From: Owenia fusiformis
Lineage: Eukaryota > Annelida > Polychaeta > Sabellida > Oweniidae
Direction: 5' to 3'
Assembly (NCBI GenBank): GCA_903813345.2
Contig: CAIIXF020000010.1
Location: forward strand, 21,093,181 to 21,157,180
DNA length: 64,000 bases
Shown: positions 34,172-46,906 of the stretch, one piece after another
Numbering within the stretch: the stretch's first letter is position 1
Layout of the letters: each line of letters opens with the position of its first letter
Notes under the pieces: model-generated
Database searches by the model: none
Told to the model about the DNA's origin: nothing
Seen by the model: the letters and a program-made list of their open reading frames with translations, nothing else
Made by a program: the position numbers and the translations under genes

Positions 34172-37005
34172 CATTTTTCAGGAATTTCGAAAATAAACTA
34201 CGATTTCACAAGAAGTACATTTTAATTTAGAGGCAACATTATGATACTATATAATATACGAAAATGGCATTGTTTTTTTTAAAATAAATTTGGACAGAAA
34301 TTAAAGTTAAAAGAAAAAGGATAAATGTTGCCGCCTCATATATCCAACGGTGATTCATTAGCTGGACACATTCTTTGTTAAAATATAAATCTTATGTCGA
34401 TTCTGCAACTTTCTTTATTGAGCATTACATTATAACAAAAGACAATCGAGTCTCCGAGAAACGCATTACCTGTAAGCGCTGTCTGTAGATAACTCATTAG
34501 GTCTCCTCTCGATTCACCCGGCTTACCGACTTCCGTTCAACAGGAGAGCACTTAAAGAGCAAATACAAACATCACATCTAGGGGAAAATATGGCACTACC
34601 ACAAACTCTTCGATTCAGGCAACTTGACACGGAAATACATTAATCAATTTCTGCCAATAGGGGCAACTATTCTATGAATAACGCGATATCATTCCGCGTA
34701 ACACGCTGAATAACACTAGTAGGGATTCACTTCGATGTTATCCATTGGGAACTCGTATTATTAGCACTGGTAGTTTTGGTTTCTTTTACACTGGCATCGA
34801 TGGATTGTGAAAACTAGCATGTCGATTAAGGGATATCCTCTTAAGGAACCGTTGACTGTCTTCTTATAATATACGACGTCTAATACACCAGCCTTTGGAG
34901 TTGGACTGTGCGCTCAATCTGGACTTAAATCTTATCGGACTGTGATACTCAGCAAAACAGAAGGTGAGAAATCTATAAATCTGACACATTCCTTATTTTC
35001 AAAACGAATATAATATATCGTGGTAACATATTTACTTAATATACACATACGCTTGATTATAATCGATGATGAATCTATGTTTTAGCTGGTATATTGAGCA
35101 TAATATATGAAATGCAGCATGTTATAATATCAATGATAATGCAATTATTTCATACAGTGAAATCAGAATTTGCAAATTAAGTGTAATCAACCGTGCGATA
35201 ATCTATCGATTGTTTTTTGATCGCTTCCTTAATTACAATTTGTTTTTAAGATTCTGTTAACGATCCGCAATGCCTTAGCTTTTCTTAGCATAGTTTTTAA
35301 TAGGTTTCGTTCATTTCCAGTTGAATGAATGGTGTCCTCTTATAAGTCATGTAATTCAGTATCTAATGGGTTAGTATAGTTAGTATGAATATATCATATA
35401 ATGTTATACCATCAATTTATTACACCCATTTAAGAAAGGAGATATGTTGGGAACCAGAATGATTGCATAGGTTTACTTTTACACATATGGCATTGGAAGG
35501 AAAATTAGTAACTGTTATAAACCATTCTTACCCATTAGTAATACGGTTTGCCATACCTTTAATTGACACGCGCGCGACAAATCAGAAATATATGTTTACA
35601 ATTCAAATTCTCATTTTTTCTTGTACATTTGTTTTGCAGGGTATCTTTCTGTTTAAAGGGAATATTCAAATCCAGTTGGTCTAGTTTTGTATTTTAACTC
35701 TAAATCGGATAAATCACGAAAACCAAAATCGAAATGCCTTGGGCCTTTAAATCCATATTTGACGAAATGTTTGATAGCAACGTCATTCTTGTCGAGGGGC
35801 TTGCAATGTATGCGCTATCACCGTTGCCCAGTTGATAAGAACAGACTTATATCGATATTGCAGATTGATTTGTGTCAGATGCAAAATTGTATTATAAATA
35901 TTACGAATTAGTAATAGATTATAATAGAAGTTGATATTAACTGCCAATGATCGATCAAACAAGAGAAATTCAAGCTTGACAACGCCAGTCTTGATGGATT
36001 TGATGAAAATTTTATTGACTCATTCAAAGTTTTTATTAGATAACAATTGGTAGCCTGTGATACATGATTAATGTAAAATAGTCAAGCGTTCTGTAAAACA
36101 ATACATCACACTAATACACAATAATTGTTCGGTAAAACAATGCATCATACTTATAAACAAAAATTGTTCTGTAAAACGATGCATTATACTAATATACAAT
36201 AATTGCCTTCTTCGATGTTTGATGTTATTCAGTATCTTAAGATGCCACGAATCACTTAGTGTATACGTAAATTCGGAAGATATTATAGACACCTGAGCTG
36301 ACTAGATAGAGATAGCATAAACAAAATGGTATTTAGTTCCAGATGCCGCTTCCTTTCATATATTAGCTCTTATTTACGGGATATTTGATTACATATACTG
36401 CAAACAAGACAATGACAATATCATGCCTTACTCTATTGATCTCCTTAAGCCTTTGTTATTAATATTTATTTATTCAAATTGATAAAATCACCAAGAGCAT
36501 TATCGGAAAATACTGAAAGCCTTTTGCATGATTGTTGGGAGGTTGGGGCCAGACTGTGATAAAAGATAAATTAAATGTGTAGTTTAGGGCTAATGGTTAT
36601 TGGTAAGGATATATTGAGCTACTAAAGTTAAAATTTTGCTATTAGTTTCAGATGAAAGCTCTCTATCGCCATATTTTAATGTAGTTAGCATTTCTTCCTG
36701 GTTTTTAATGATCGCTTTAGTTGGAGCGAGCTCAATTATGTCAGAAAACAATTTTCTTCTTTTATCGTGAGCCTAATGACAGTTGTAAAGAAATATTTAA
36801 CAGCCAGAGACTTACAATAAATGTGAAGTTCTGAAGTATGATCAACGGCTTTTAGTATTGGTAGTCGTTACAATTTTGTATTTTATAAAATGAGAAATCA
36901 TCTGCATGTCCTTGCTTGTGGACATCCTATCATTTAAACAAAATATCGAACTGTGGTGTCATAAATCTTAGAAAACGTGACCTTCTTTTTCCAATATTCT
37001 CACAC
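34172..37005. other. Non-coding; possible splice donor and a short 39-bp array
   Basis: No protein gene is supported. AACAGAAG|GTGAGAA near 34963 is a strong-looking donor downstream of a TATA-like CTTATAATATA (about 34864). Three 39-bp units at 36086-36205 are listed separately. Confidence 0.35.
36086..36205. repeat. 39-bp tandem repeat, 3 copies
   Basis: Units at about 36089, 36128 and 36167 share TTCTGTAAAACAATGCATCA and ATACTAATA(C/T)ACAATAA. The period is a multiple of 3, which keeps a 74-codon minus-strand frame open. It lacks other gene features. Confidence 0.8.
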
Positions 37006-37237
37006 ATCAAAGGCACACATCTTTTCCCCTGTGAATTTTGAATTCTAAAAAAGAAACTGTAAGATCAAAGGCACACATCTTTTCCCCTGTGAATTTTGAA
37101 TTCTAAAAAAGAAACTGTAAGATCAAAGGCACACATCTTTTCCCATGTGAATTTTGAATTCTAAAAAAGAAACTGTAAGATCAAAGGCACACATCTTTTC
37201 CCCTGTGAATTTTGAATTCTAAAAAAGAAACTGTAAG
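37006..37237. repeat. 58-bp tandem repeat, 4.0 copies, almost identical
   Basis: Units start at 37006, 37064, 37122 and 37180: ATCAAAGGCACACATCTTTT, CCCCTGTGAATTTTGAATTC and TAAAAAAGAAACTGTAAG. I see a single substitution, C to A, in unit 3. The array is therefore very recent. Confidence 0.95.
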
Positions 37238-38227
37238 TTCCCAGCAATCAAAACCAGCTCAGGTTTTAATCAACAGTTTGGATTTTTATGGCTTCGACAA
37301 GATTACGACACATAGAAGCAGGTAATAAATGAGAGAGTAATATTCCAAGAAAAAACGATAGCAGAGGGACTTGGAAATTGAATATTCAATTGGTGCTGTC
37401 ATAGACTCCCCGCTCGTCCATTCTTGTTCATTAATATGGGTGGATTGCCAATAACAATATTTCAAGGCACAAGAGGGGCAACCTCTGCTCCGGGAGCGAG
37501 GGGTTAACGAGAAATAATGTATCAGGTATTAGAGCCGTAAATCTCCCTTTCCCTGGGTATAAGGCATGTGGGCCATAGAAGAAAATGAAATAACACATGA
37601 ATAACATCATCTCCCACTCGCCATGTCATACCCAAGCTCTTTCCGAATGTACCCCCTCAATAGAGGCTCAGTCCTACTCCAATCCCACTATAAGAAAAGG
37701 ATCCAGTTTCTGTGATTCTCAAAGAAAGTGACTTGCTATTAGCTTTTACCCATGATTTCTGGCTGAATATTTTCAAGGCGGCTCCACCATCTTTACACAT
37801 GGAGTACATGCGTACTGTTATGGTATATTGTAAAATCATCACTAGTATTAGTAATTAATAGCATGATGCATATGCACCTGGTGCTAATGTATTTTTCTGA
37901 ATTACATAGTGGAATTCCTAATGTTATCTGCTAGCTGGCAATGGCAACAATTTTAGTCAGGAATCCTTTAACATTATCAATACCCATAACATTTCTGCGA
38001 ATACCGATTATGGCCGTTATAACTTACACAAATATCGCACAACACAATAAAAACATTCATAAAAGTAGTTACTGACATATTTGACTTGTTCACTGCGTTA
38101 TCTGAAGAGCTCTTAAAGAGTTGCTTCCATCCTCAATGGACCGTTTATATCTTCTAAACAACTCAATGCAACCTCTTGGCCAGGACGTTCCCTCTCACGA
38201 TTCCTTCTGTTTCCGGTTTCGTGACCA
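37238..38227. other. Non-coding, nothing recognised
   Basis: No gene or repeat was recognised. Confidence 0.4.
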
Positions 38228-38905
38228 AAGGAGTGGTATCGATATGGAGAACTTTTTGAACACACGTTTCTCTTAAACCAGTCATAAAAAATCTGAAAAT
38301 TTTACACATCGTCAATTTAATGGTCATCTTTTGAATGGTAACAATATAATTTGAAAAATATATATTCATCTACAATTGTATATTGTTTTGGAAAACACAT
38401 CAGACACTTGTTTTGTTCTTGGTATCATGTTTCCAGAGTCAGTGAAATGAAACATCTTTCCGAACCTCATTGGAACTAAACGACATATACACACCATGTT
38501 TAGGTCTCTCAATATTGTAACTGTACAAAGGAAATTTGGGTTGATTTTAAAAAAGTATCTTGTTAATGAAATAAAAGGTTTATCTTGATTCTTATCTATT
38601 TTGGGGGATTTTGTTTTAATTTTTTGAATACTTTTTTAAAACCATTCCTTTGTATAACTATATTATTGAGAGGTCTAAAACATGTTGTATATGCTATTTT
38701 GTTTCAACAAGGTTCGGAAATACATTTTATTTCATTCTCAAAAATTGGTTATATAAAATACTTCTAAATAATTTTCGCATTAAATTGTTGTCAATCAGTC
38801 AACATTACATAAAATACCGTGTTTTTTACAGAATGTTTTCAATGATTGGTTTAAGAGAAAAACATTGTTGAATTGAGTTCACCATATCGATACCACTCCT
38901 TTAGC
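38228..38905. mobile_element. ~680-bp element with ~55-bp TIRs
   Basis: AAAGGAGTGGTATCGATATG followed by G(A/T)GAACT and TCTCTTAAACCA at the left (38228-38282) is matched inverted at 38848-38905, with a small indel in the middle. The core is AT-rich and non-coding. No target duplication was found. Confidence 0.7.
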
Positions 38906-40424
38906 TAATCAGAATCAACCTAGTATTGATGTTTCGTTATTTTCGTTCTATATCTCAGGTGTTCCGGATAAATAAACACAAAACATGCATGGTGTAAAGC
39001 ATCTTCACTATCAACATTTCTAAAGAGACATGGAACATGAAAGTTCCTGATATGAGAACAGAGCAGTCTGTTTAGATTAATCTAAACATCAGTCAAGCTA
39101 ATTGTACGACAATTAGGTTAACCCATTGCAAAGTGTGCATACCATTACCAGATTGCTACTATTGAAATCTCATTTTTCAAGTGATATAAGATTATGCGTG
39201 CGATACATTCATTGCTTACACCAGACACAGACGAAGCCTGCAAAAACAGTGGATGTGGATAAATGATCGCATGGTCCATTTTTAGACAAAACTAGATATT
39301 ATTGTAAAATTGTATGATTCCTAGATTGTCGAAAATATCCGCGTCATTTGTTTTGGATGGAACGATATCGCAGATACTACTTTATAGGTGCAAAAATTAA
39401 TTGTAGTGAAATGATAAATTAACCACCAATACTATAAGGGATGAGAAAGTGTGAAAATGGCACTGTTTGTGCATGTGATGTGGTAAAGAGGTTCAATAAA
39501 TATTGCGTTGCAGAGAATGTACCACGATTATTTTCACAATTTTCTTTCTATGAGGTTACACTACACATATATGGATATAATTGAAGATAAAAAATATAGT
39601 TTAAAAGTCAACACACATTCAAATTTAGAGATTCTTTTTATTAATTTCACCTTGATATTTGTATGTAACATTCTCTAAATAAATAAATAATAAAAAATAG
39701 TTTTTTATTGACTTAAATTGATCTGATTTGAATCTTGGTTTGATAAATCGGTTTTTATGAAGATATTTGTTGTTTACTTCATTTAGTTTTGATCATAAAA
39801 TTATCTATTGGAGATGAATACATGAAATTCGTTTGATTAACTGTAATAGATAATACGCATATTAATAAAAGACAATATGAGGTATACTCCATCAAAAACC
39901 ATCAAATCAAACATAATTCCGATTCCGAATATGATACACATGCAGCGAGGCATTTGCATAATCAAGGTTCACTACAATAGGTTAATTAAGACATGAAAGC
40001 TAAGAACAATACCTGACACACCGTATAATGTTTGAATTTCTCATTATTTGTTCGAATAACTTCATTAATCAATTGTAAACGATACTACACTTAACTTTAT
40101 GTTTATTCGTTATATCCCTTCCCGATTGAGGGAGTCGTCAGTTTAAATAATGATTACTCAATTAGCATTTGAATTTTATTAGTTTTTGTTGCTCACTGCT
40201 GAGGAGATCGGTAGTTTGAAACTGACGGTTGACGGATGATCGACTTTCCCTCTATCTTAATTAAGTGTTAATGCGTAGCGTAGTAGGCTCGACAAATAAT
40301 ATTCAAAATATATGAGTAATTGCGTATCACAATTGATATGGTTTACCTTAACTGTTCAAAACAGAAACTATCTATTTTGAAAGGTTATTGATTTTGGATT
40401 GAAGTGTATAGTGTAATAGTAATA
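38906..40424. other. Non-coding; one perfect 20-bp palindrome
   Basis: No gene was recognised. TGTTTAGATTAATCTAAACA at 39069-39088 is a perfect palindrome (listed as a finding). Confidence 0.4.
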
Positions 40425-41388
40425 CAGGGTGGTCCAAAACATCATTTACAGTTTTCGTTGCGTAGCATTTTTAACAGTGGGAAGATTTCCCAATTTTTTT
40501 CATAGACCTGTCATACAGACATGTAAGTTTAAGTGTGATGCACGTTTTATTATCATATACCACCATAATATGAGCACAGATCGATAGTTTGTAGTGTGCC
40601 CAATCCAAACACCTTGAATACATAGTAATGTCCCTGTTCATGATGTCATCATAGGGAATTCTCCTGTTCTCTCTTTTAATATCCTCTAGCTCATCAATAA
40701 TTTAGTGATCGTTTGCATAGATCCTGCATTTAAAGTATCCCCACCAAAAAAAAACTTTATAGGGAATATGTCTTGAGAATGTGCAGGCCAGGTGTGATCC
40801 ATACAATGGGAGATGAGTCTGTCTACAGGAAAGTAATGACGGAGGTATTCAATTCAGTTCGAGCATTGGAGCAGTGCAATGTTGCTTTATCTTGCCGATA
40901 GATAATTACATTTACGGTATCAACCCCTCACTTCCGCTCCGCCCCAGGGCCATGGTGAATTTTCTTCTCATAACTTCGTCCATGTTCACAGGAAATGAAC
41001 GTCCATTAGCATCCTCAAATTAAACCAGATCAGCCCAGTATCGCCATTGTGACCTAACTTTCATCAGTCATCCTCGCTGCATCACTTTCGTAATGCTGAT
41101 GCTCACAAGGCTAAACCTGGGCCAAAAAGTGCATTTTCTATTTGTTGACGGTCATTACAAACTTAAATGTGCAATTTACTACAGCGATTCAGCGTCAATG
41201 AGCTTGGGCACTTTGCAAACTATTGGCCTGTGCTCTCATTACAGCGGTGTATCAAAATAAAACTTACACCACATAAAACTTACGTGCCTGTAGACAGGCC
41301 TATGAAAAAATTGGGAAAACTGTAATTGCTTTAGACAGGCCTATGAAAAAAATTGGGAAAACTGTAATTGCTTTTTTGGAGCACCCTG
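40425..41388 (-). mobile_element. 964-bp decayed Tc1/mariner-type transposon
   Basis: The ends are TA|CAGGGTGGTCCAAAA and GGAGCACCCTG|TA, with TA target sites. The inverted arms extend about 100 bp (TTACAGTTTT, CCCAATTTTTTTCATAG, CCTGTC blocks). The right arm carries a 41-bp tandem duplication at 41291-41373. A broken transposase lies on the minus strand between the arms. Its ends resemble those of the elements at 21825 and 60852, so all three belong to related families. Confidence 0.85.
40545..41080 (-). pseudogene. Dead Tc1/mariner-type (DDE) transposase, C-terminal half
   Basis: Reading the minus strand across several frameshifts gives YLRHYFPVDRLISH, then WPAHSQDIFPIKFFFGG, RIYANDH, a stop, IIDELEDIKRENRRIPYDD and IMNRD. 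This is the order of the family's C-terminal half: YLRxxFPxRxIS, WPxRSPDLTPxDFFLWG, VYAN, xIDELKxxIxxxIxxIP. The Asp of WPAHSQD corresponds to the third catalytic acid. An N-terminal part with RYWADL may correspond to the HYWxxxNPHW region. Frameshifts, stops and lost residues make it inactive. Confidence 0.7.
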
Positions 41389-41760
41389 TACTATATTTGT
41401 CTGATAATATAATACATATATATTCTATATTGATATATGTAACCATGATGAAGTCGACATAAACCATTTACGTATAATGTACGAGGACATAAATTGTATG
41501 CTATACGTATGAACGCGCATGACTAATTGTATACATAAAATCTTTCAGGAATACATGCTTTTTGCATTTAACGCAACACTCTCTCCTGTAGGGGTGCTTT
41601 TCCATAACTTGAATTACCTCACTTAATTACCGAGCAACTTGCATTGACATTACCATTCAATACATAACTATGAACACGGTCCAATGCTGCTCCAATGTTC
41701 TACGGTCAGCCATGTGTAGCTTCAATGACTACAATAACCTTGTCAAACTTTATTATATGA
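41389..41760. other. Non-coding, nothing recognised
   Basis: Short unique stretch between the transposon and the 65-bp array. Confidence 0.4.
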
Positions 41761-42207
41761 ATTATTGTATGCATTATATATATGAAATACATGATTATAA
41801 ATAATGACTGCAAGGTCATATCTGAATTATTGTATGCATTATATATATGAAATACATGATTATAAATAATGACTGCAAGGTCATATCTGAATTATTGTAT
41901 GTATTATATATATGAAATACATGATTATAAATAATGACTGCAAGGTCATATCTGAATTATTGTATGCATTATATATATGAAATACATGATTATAAATAAT
42001 GACTGCAAGGTCATATCTGAATTATTGTATGTATTATATATATGAAATACATGATTATAAATAATGACTGCAAGGTCATATCTGAATTATTGTATGCATT
42101 ATATATATGAAATACATGATTATAAATAATGACTGCAAGGTCATATCTGAATTATTGTATGTATTATATATATGAAATACATGATTATAAAGAATGACTG
42201 CAAGGTT
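41761..42207. repeat. 65-bp tandem repeat, ~6.9 copies with alternating variants
   Basis: Units start at 41761, 41826, 41891, 41956, 42021, 42086 and 42151. Each contains ATTATTGTATG(C/T)ATTATA, ATGAAATACATGATTATAAA and TAATGACTGCAAGGTCATAT. The variable base is C, C, T, C, T, C, T through the seven units, so the last six form three 130-bp dimers. The last unit is cut at the CAAGGT motif. Confidence 0.95.
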
Positions 42208-42516
42208 TGCGTTATGTACACAATTCCAGCACGTTCTGGTCATATCCATGGCTTCATTAATCTTCTATCAAATTCCAAGATTAATCCCTCCATATTGGAA
42301 ATAATGATACTTAGACGACATACTTCAAACAGAATTGAACGATTTATCTCAAGTCACGAAGAGCTGTGAAATGAATTTAATTAATAAAAGACATTTCATT
42401 GTACTTGAAATGATAACATCAAGACAGATTTAATAACTCCGGGCCATTTATATTTCATTTCATCGGGAACAGAAGATAACATATCGACAAGTATTACTAG
42501 TGGTGCAAACTAGGGT
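42208..42516. other. Non-coding, nothing recognised
   Basis: Unique sequence between the 65-bp array and the inverted repeat. No gene was recognised. Confidence 0.4.
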
Positions 42517-42750
42517 CAAATAAATGACCTAATCTGCACTAATGTTCCAATACACCGTTGGAAAGCTGAGAGGGTAAGCATTAAGAATCAGACCTCCATT
42601 TGAATTTTTGGTGATGGGAAATATATATATATATTAACCCTTTCATCCTCAATGGGGATGGATGTCAGATTTTTAAAGCTGACACTTTCAGATTCCAGCT
42701 TTCCAATGGTGTATTGGAACGTTAGTGCAGATGGAGTCATTTATTTCTCA
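42517..42750. repeat. Inverted repeat, ~54-bp arms (MITE-like)
   Basis: The left arm TAAATGACCTAATCTGCACT then AATGTTCCAATACACCGTTG and GAAAGCTG (42517-42571) is matched inverted by 42697-42750 with about six differences. The centre carries an AT microsatellite (about 42621-42634). No target duplication was identified. Confidence 0.75.
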
Positions 42751-45453
42751 CAAAGGAGCATACGCATAGGCTCTTTTGTGACTTTGCACAGGTACACGTA
42801 CAAAGCGAATGTGTTCTTTTCAAAGCAAGAAACAAAATTATCCATTTTGGTCGGTGTAATTTGTACACACTGATCTTTAGAATAAAGTTTAAACATTTGA
42901 AGGGAAATCATCACAAAGGATATCACAAAGTCAGTGGTCACTAGGAGACAAAGTCGATCACTAACAACAGCACCGGCCATTTAACGTTTCTACTGGTATA
43001 TCATGTCAGTCACCTTGACTCTACATGTGTGTATACATGTATTGCAATATGAGAAATACTCAATCAGATTAGATTCTTAGATTAATCATTCATTATTGAA
43101 TTTATACCCAATATTTTTTTGGAGAAATGCCATAACGACAATGGCTTTAAACGCCCAAATAGTCAATAGATGGCGCATGACGTCATTCGTCTATTGCCGC
43201 CCAAGTTCATGATTAATCCTCGTATTAGTTAACCCATTTCTTAGAAATTAATACAGTTTAATTAATACGTTTGGTATATCATATTATGTTACACAACTAT
43301 AAATAATTCTATTTTGAAAGAAACATACGAATTATCCATTCATTTGGGCCATCTAAATCACATGCATTGATTACATGTCAAGTAAAAATATGATTTAATA
43401 TCGTAATTAGTACTGACGAGATTTGTAATATTATTTATGGATTTGGAAGATGAAATACACATCTCCGTGTTCCTGTTTTTTATAGTATAAGACGTGTATT
43501 ATCGGTGCTTTATTGTATCAAGTACACAATACGAACTCTCAACTGCGCCATAAAAACATTTTATTAAACAATCTTTCAATTACATAAGTCGATACAAACT
43601 AAAAGGCTTTTTATTCATGCAACATGGATATTGAAATTGAATTGGTCGTTTTTTAGTCTTTTCATTTCGAATTCAACTTTTGATACACTAAATTACTGTC
43701 GTATACAAGTAAAATTGTATTGGTTTCAGCTACCGGTTTATCAAATGTTGCCATTTGTGTAATACTGGTATGAACTAAAATGAAATTACATTCATCGGAA
43801 AATGTTTAGACCTTGATGAAAGAATACAATTATTGTTGGATAAACAATCGCGAATAATTTGTTTGTAATTAAGGGGCAGTAGCCCTTTTAGATTACCATG
43901 ACAATCACTTCATTTGAAGTCATAGATCCGTCCTAAGAAATGAGATGTGATGAGTATCAGAATGAACGATAGTCTTCATAAATAAAAGCTCAGATGCACA
44001 AAGTTGGAAGATGAAGGATGTCAAGATGATGGATATGCTTCATCATGCTACATTGCCATGGCTTAAATCACTCATCTGTTCACCTCCTTCCGTCGTATTT
44101 AAAGGAGAATTTACCGCAGTAAACCTACACTAATATGCACTTCTGTATGACAAACCTACTAAGCATCCATACATCATCACCAAGCCGTGTCGATGAATGG
44201 TTGAATACTTTTTTGTTTATGTATGCATGATTTTTATGCGCTCAAACTTGGTACTCATATCGACCAGCAACCTCAGTAATTACTTCATTGGGCAACCCTT
44301 GATCAGTTGATTTACGGATCTAACGATAATCCATTGGATTTGCGTTTACTATAGCAAATCGGCTGAAGGACATTGCACTGTACCAACGAAAAGTACAGAT
44401 TTTAAACTTGATGAACATTTTGTTCAACCTTCCTGTTGAATATTCAATAAACTCAAATTTACCGACTTCACCTTATTTTTGACAATAACGGATTAAGTTG
44501 ATTTGTTGGGAACCGCCGTATTGTTTTTTTCCCGCGAGAGGATCGTTGTTCAATCATTTGTTTTCGGCGCCGTCACATTGGTTTCACGCGACAGGCTGTC
44601 CTCCACTTGAGCATCGGTGTGTTTGCCAGATATATATCTCAGACATATGTCAAGACTCTCTTATATTCAAATTTGGAAATGCATTCTAGAACGAAAGTAA
44701 AGTTAGTAGAGACGTATATTAGTTGTCTAGAAGAAAGTGATCTGAAACGTTGTTCCAGAATAAGCAATCGGTGCTTAATTTCAAATTCATTGAATAATAT
44801 ATATGCTGTAGAGGTCCATTACTTCTAAGTAACAGAGCTCATGCTGTTCCATGCGGTCATTATCAAGTATAAGAGCTATTATTAAGCAGATAAAATGATT
44901 ATTCCCTGTGGACTAGTCTGACCCTATATCTACTACTTTACAGGCAAAAAATCTTTATTTGACAGTCGGATAAGTCTTTTGGTCTGTTAAGGCTAATCCC
45001 TCAATCTCCGGTCCTCAGGGGAAAAGTAAAAATATCGGATTTATTAATTAAACGTTGATATAGTAGATCTTTATTCCGAGAGAACGGAACTTTGCAATTG
45101 AAGTTTGGATCACTATTAGATTGATGTCAGATCGGATTCATACGGCGATAGGTACATCATATCATTTGAGACACAAGAGAACAGCTGGGAAGCTTTTCTA
45201 AAATGCAAGTTTGAAATTGTTCATAAAATTGATTAGCATCAATAGAAAAGTCAACAAAAAATATTTGAATTTGATTTGAATTGTTAGTACCTCGATGTAA
45301 AAAATATACAAATAGATAATATAAAATACTCCTTATGGAGTCAGAATTTTGATTCTGATTTTTTTCTCAAAATAACAAAATTTGGTCATAACAATATGTT
45401 CATTAAGCATCCAAAATGCACGAATATGAATGTCTAACAATAACATCTCCATC
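42751..45453. other. Non-coding, nothing recognised
   Basis: No gene is supported. Minus-strand frame 42741-42980 and + frames at 44498-44828 lack family motifs. A CRE-like TGACGTCA occurs near 43179. Confidence 0.4.
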
Positions 45454-46906
45454 AGACCGGAGTGGCGTCCTTACTGCGCTACTGCGACATTACGGCGACC
45501 AGAAAATGCACCAGGTCAATTTTTTTTACGTCGCACTCGTCACGACTTCTTCAAGCTTATAAAATTAGCGTTTCTATTGAGGTCTATTGGCTTGGCAACG
45601 GCGATCATCGCCGCGGCGCTCTACTATGGCTGGCCATCTGGTCCAATGTATCGTCATACTTTTAACGCCGTTAAAAACGATTTTGTACGGCGTAAAATTC
45701 ATTTTGAACGGCGTCAAAAATAATTTTTAACGCCGTAAAAACGATTGTATACGCCGTCAAGAATTACTTTTTACGCCTTTAAAAACGATTTTGTACGCCG
45801 TCAAAACCGATTTTTTACGCCTTTCGAAATTGCGAACGTACAGAACATTGTTAATAATTTGCGAAAAAATATTTAAACAATGAAAACTCGCATTTCCAGG
45901 ATAGTTGTTATATGATAGTTGTAGTCTTCCATACAACCAAATGCGTCTGGGAAATAACAATTCCAATATAAATGATAACTGTGACATGTAACAGAAAAAT
46001 AGGGTCTTGGATTTATATCAATCAGTCGGTAAGTCGAACATACACGTTCGTTTGTTCAATGAATACCAGATTGTAACGCTGGTTTTCATTGGCTGCCAGC
46101 TATAATCTTTAACGGCGTAAAAATCAATTTTGACACCGTACAAAATAATTTTTAACGGCGTAAAAATTAGTTTTGATGGCGTACAAAATCGTTTTTTAAC
46201 GGCGTAAAAAGTAATTCTTTACGGCGTATAAATTATTTTTGACGCTGTTCAAAATGACTTTTTACGCGTACATAATTATTTTTGACGCCGTAAAGAAATC
46301 AATTTTGACGGCGTACAAAATCGTTTTTAACGGCGTTAAAAGTAATTCTTTACGGCGTATAAAATCGTTTTACGGCGTTAAAAGTATGACGATACATTCG
46401 TCCAGATGGCCAGCCATACTCTAGCCGCGCTCACGTTGTTCTTACCACGCGTCTTTTACGTATATCGCCACTTAACTGCGATGTTACGGCATTTCTACCA
46501 CGTGATCACGGCGACTTTATACGCTGGCCAGATTTTTGGAAATTTCAAGATGATCATTTTGTAGACATATAGTATAGTACAAACGTTTTGACAGAAACAC
46601 GACGCCACGATGTCGCCATTGCAAATTTTAACATTTTCGCAGCTCTTTTTTACGAATGTAATGCGCGTGCACTACGTTTATTGAGATATTACCACGTTTG
46701 TCCCACGACCTCCGCGGCCTCAGCGCGGTCTCGCAGCGTTCCGGGGCAGATCGCAGAATTTTGGCTCAAAACAAACGCTGTGACTCGGCTATCACTGGCG
46801 ACCATGAGGAACACAACACGACGTGTAGCGTTTTCACCACGCTTGTATAGCGACAAGACCGAGACAATTTTCCCCGAGCAGCGCAGTAAGTATGTCAACC
46901 CGGTCT
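45454..46906. mobile_element. ~1.45-kb foldback element with GGCGTAAAA array arms
   Basis: The outer ends are AGACCGG.. CTTACTGCGCT at 45454-45480 and the inverted form AGCGCAGTAAG ..CCGGTCT at 46880-46906. Inside are longer inverted blocks: CTATGGCTGGCCATCTGG then ATGTATCGTCATACTTTTAA (45625-45664) matches 46377-46422 inverted. Between them, arrays of ~27-bp units built on TTTTTACGGCGTAAAA and TTTTGTACGCCGTCAAAA face each other (45660-45825 and 46100-46390). The element is richer in C and G than its surroundings. The right arm contains a 106-codon + frame and a 69-codon minus frame; neither has a known domain and both are treated as element sequence. Confidence 0.75.

Noticed and set aside
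33785-34174. Repetitive 129-residue protein
   Set aside because: Product of a 20-bp repeat without start context or transcription evidence; kept only as a finding.
41761-42207. Regular direct repeats that might suggest a CRISPR array
   Set aside because: Units are contiguous without unique spacers and the genome is eukaryotic.
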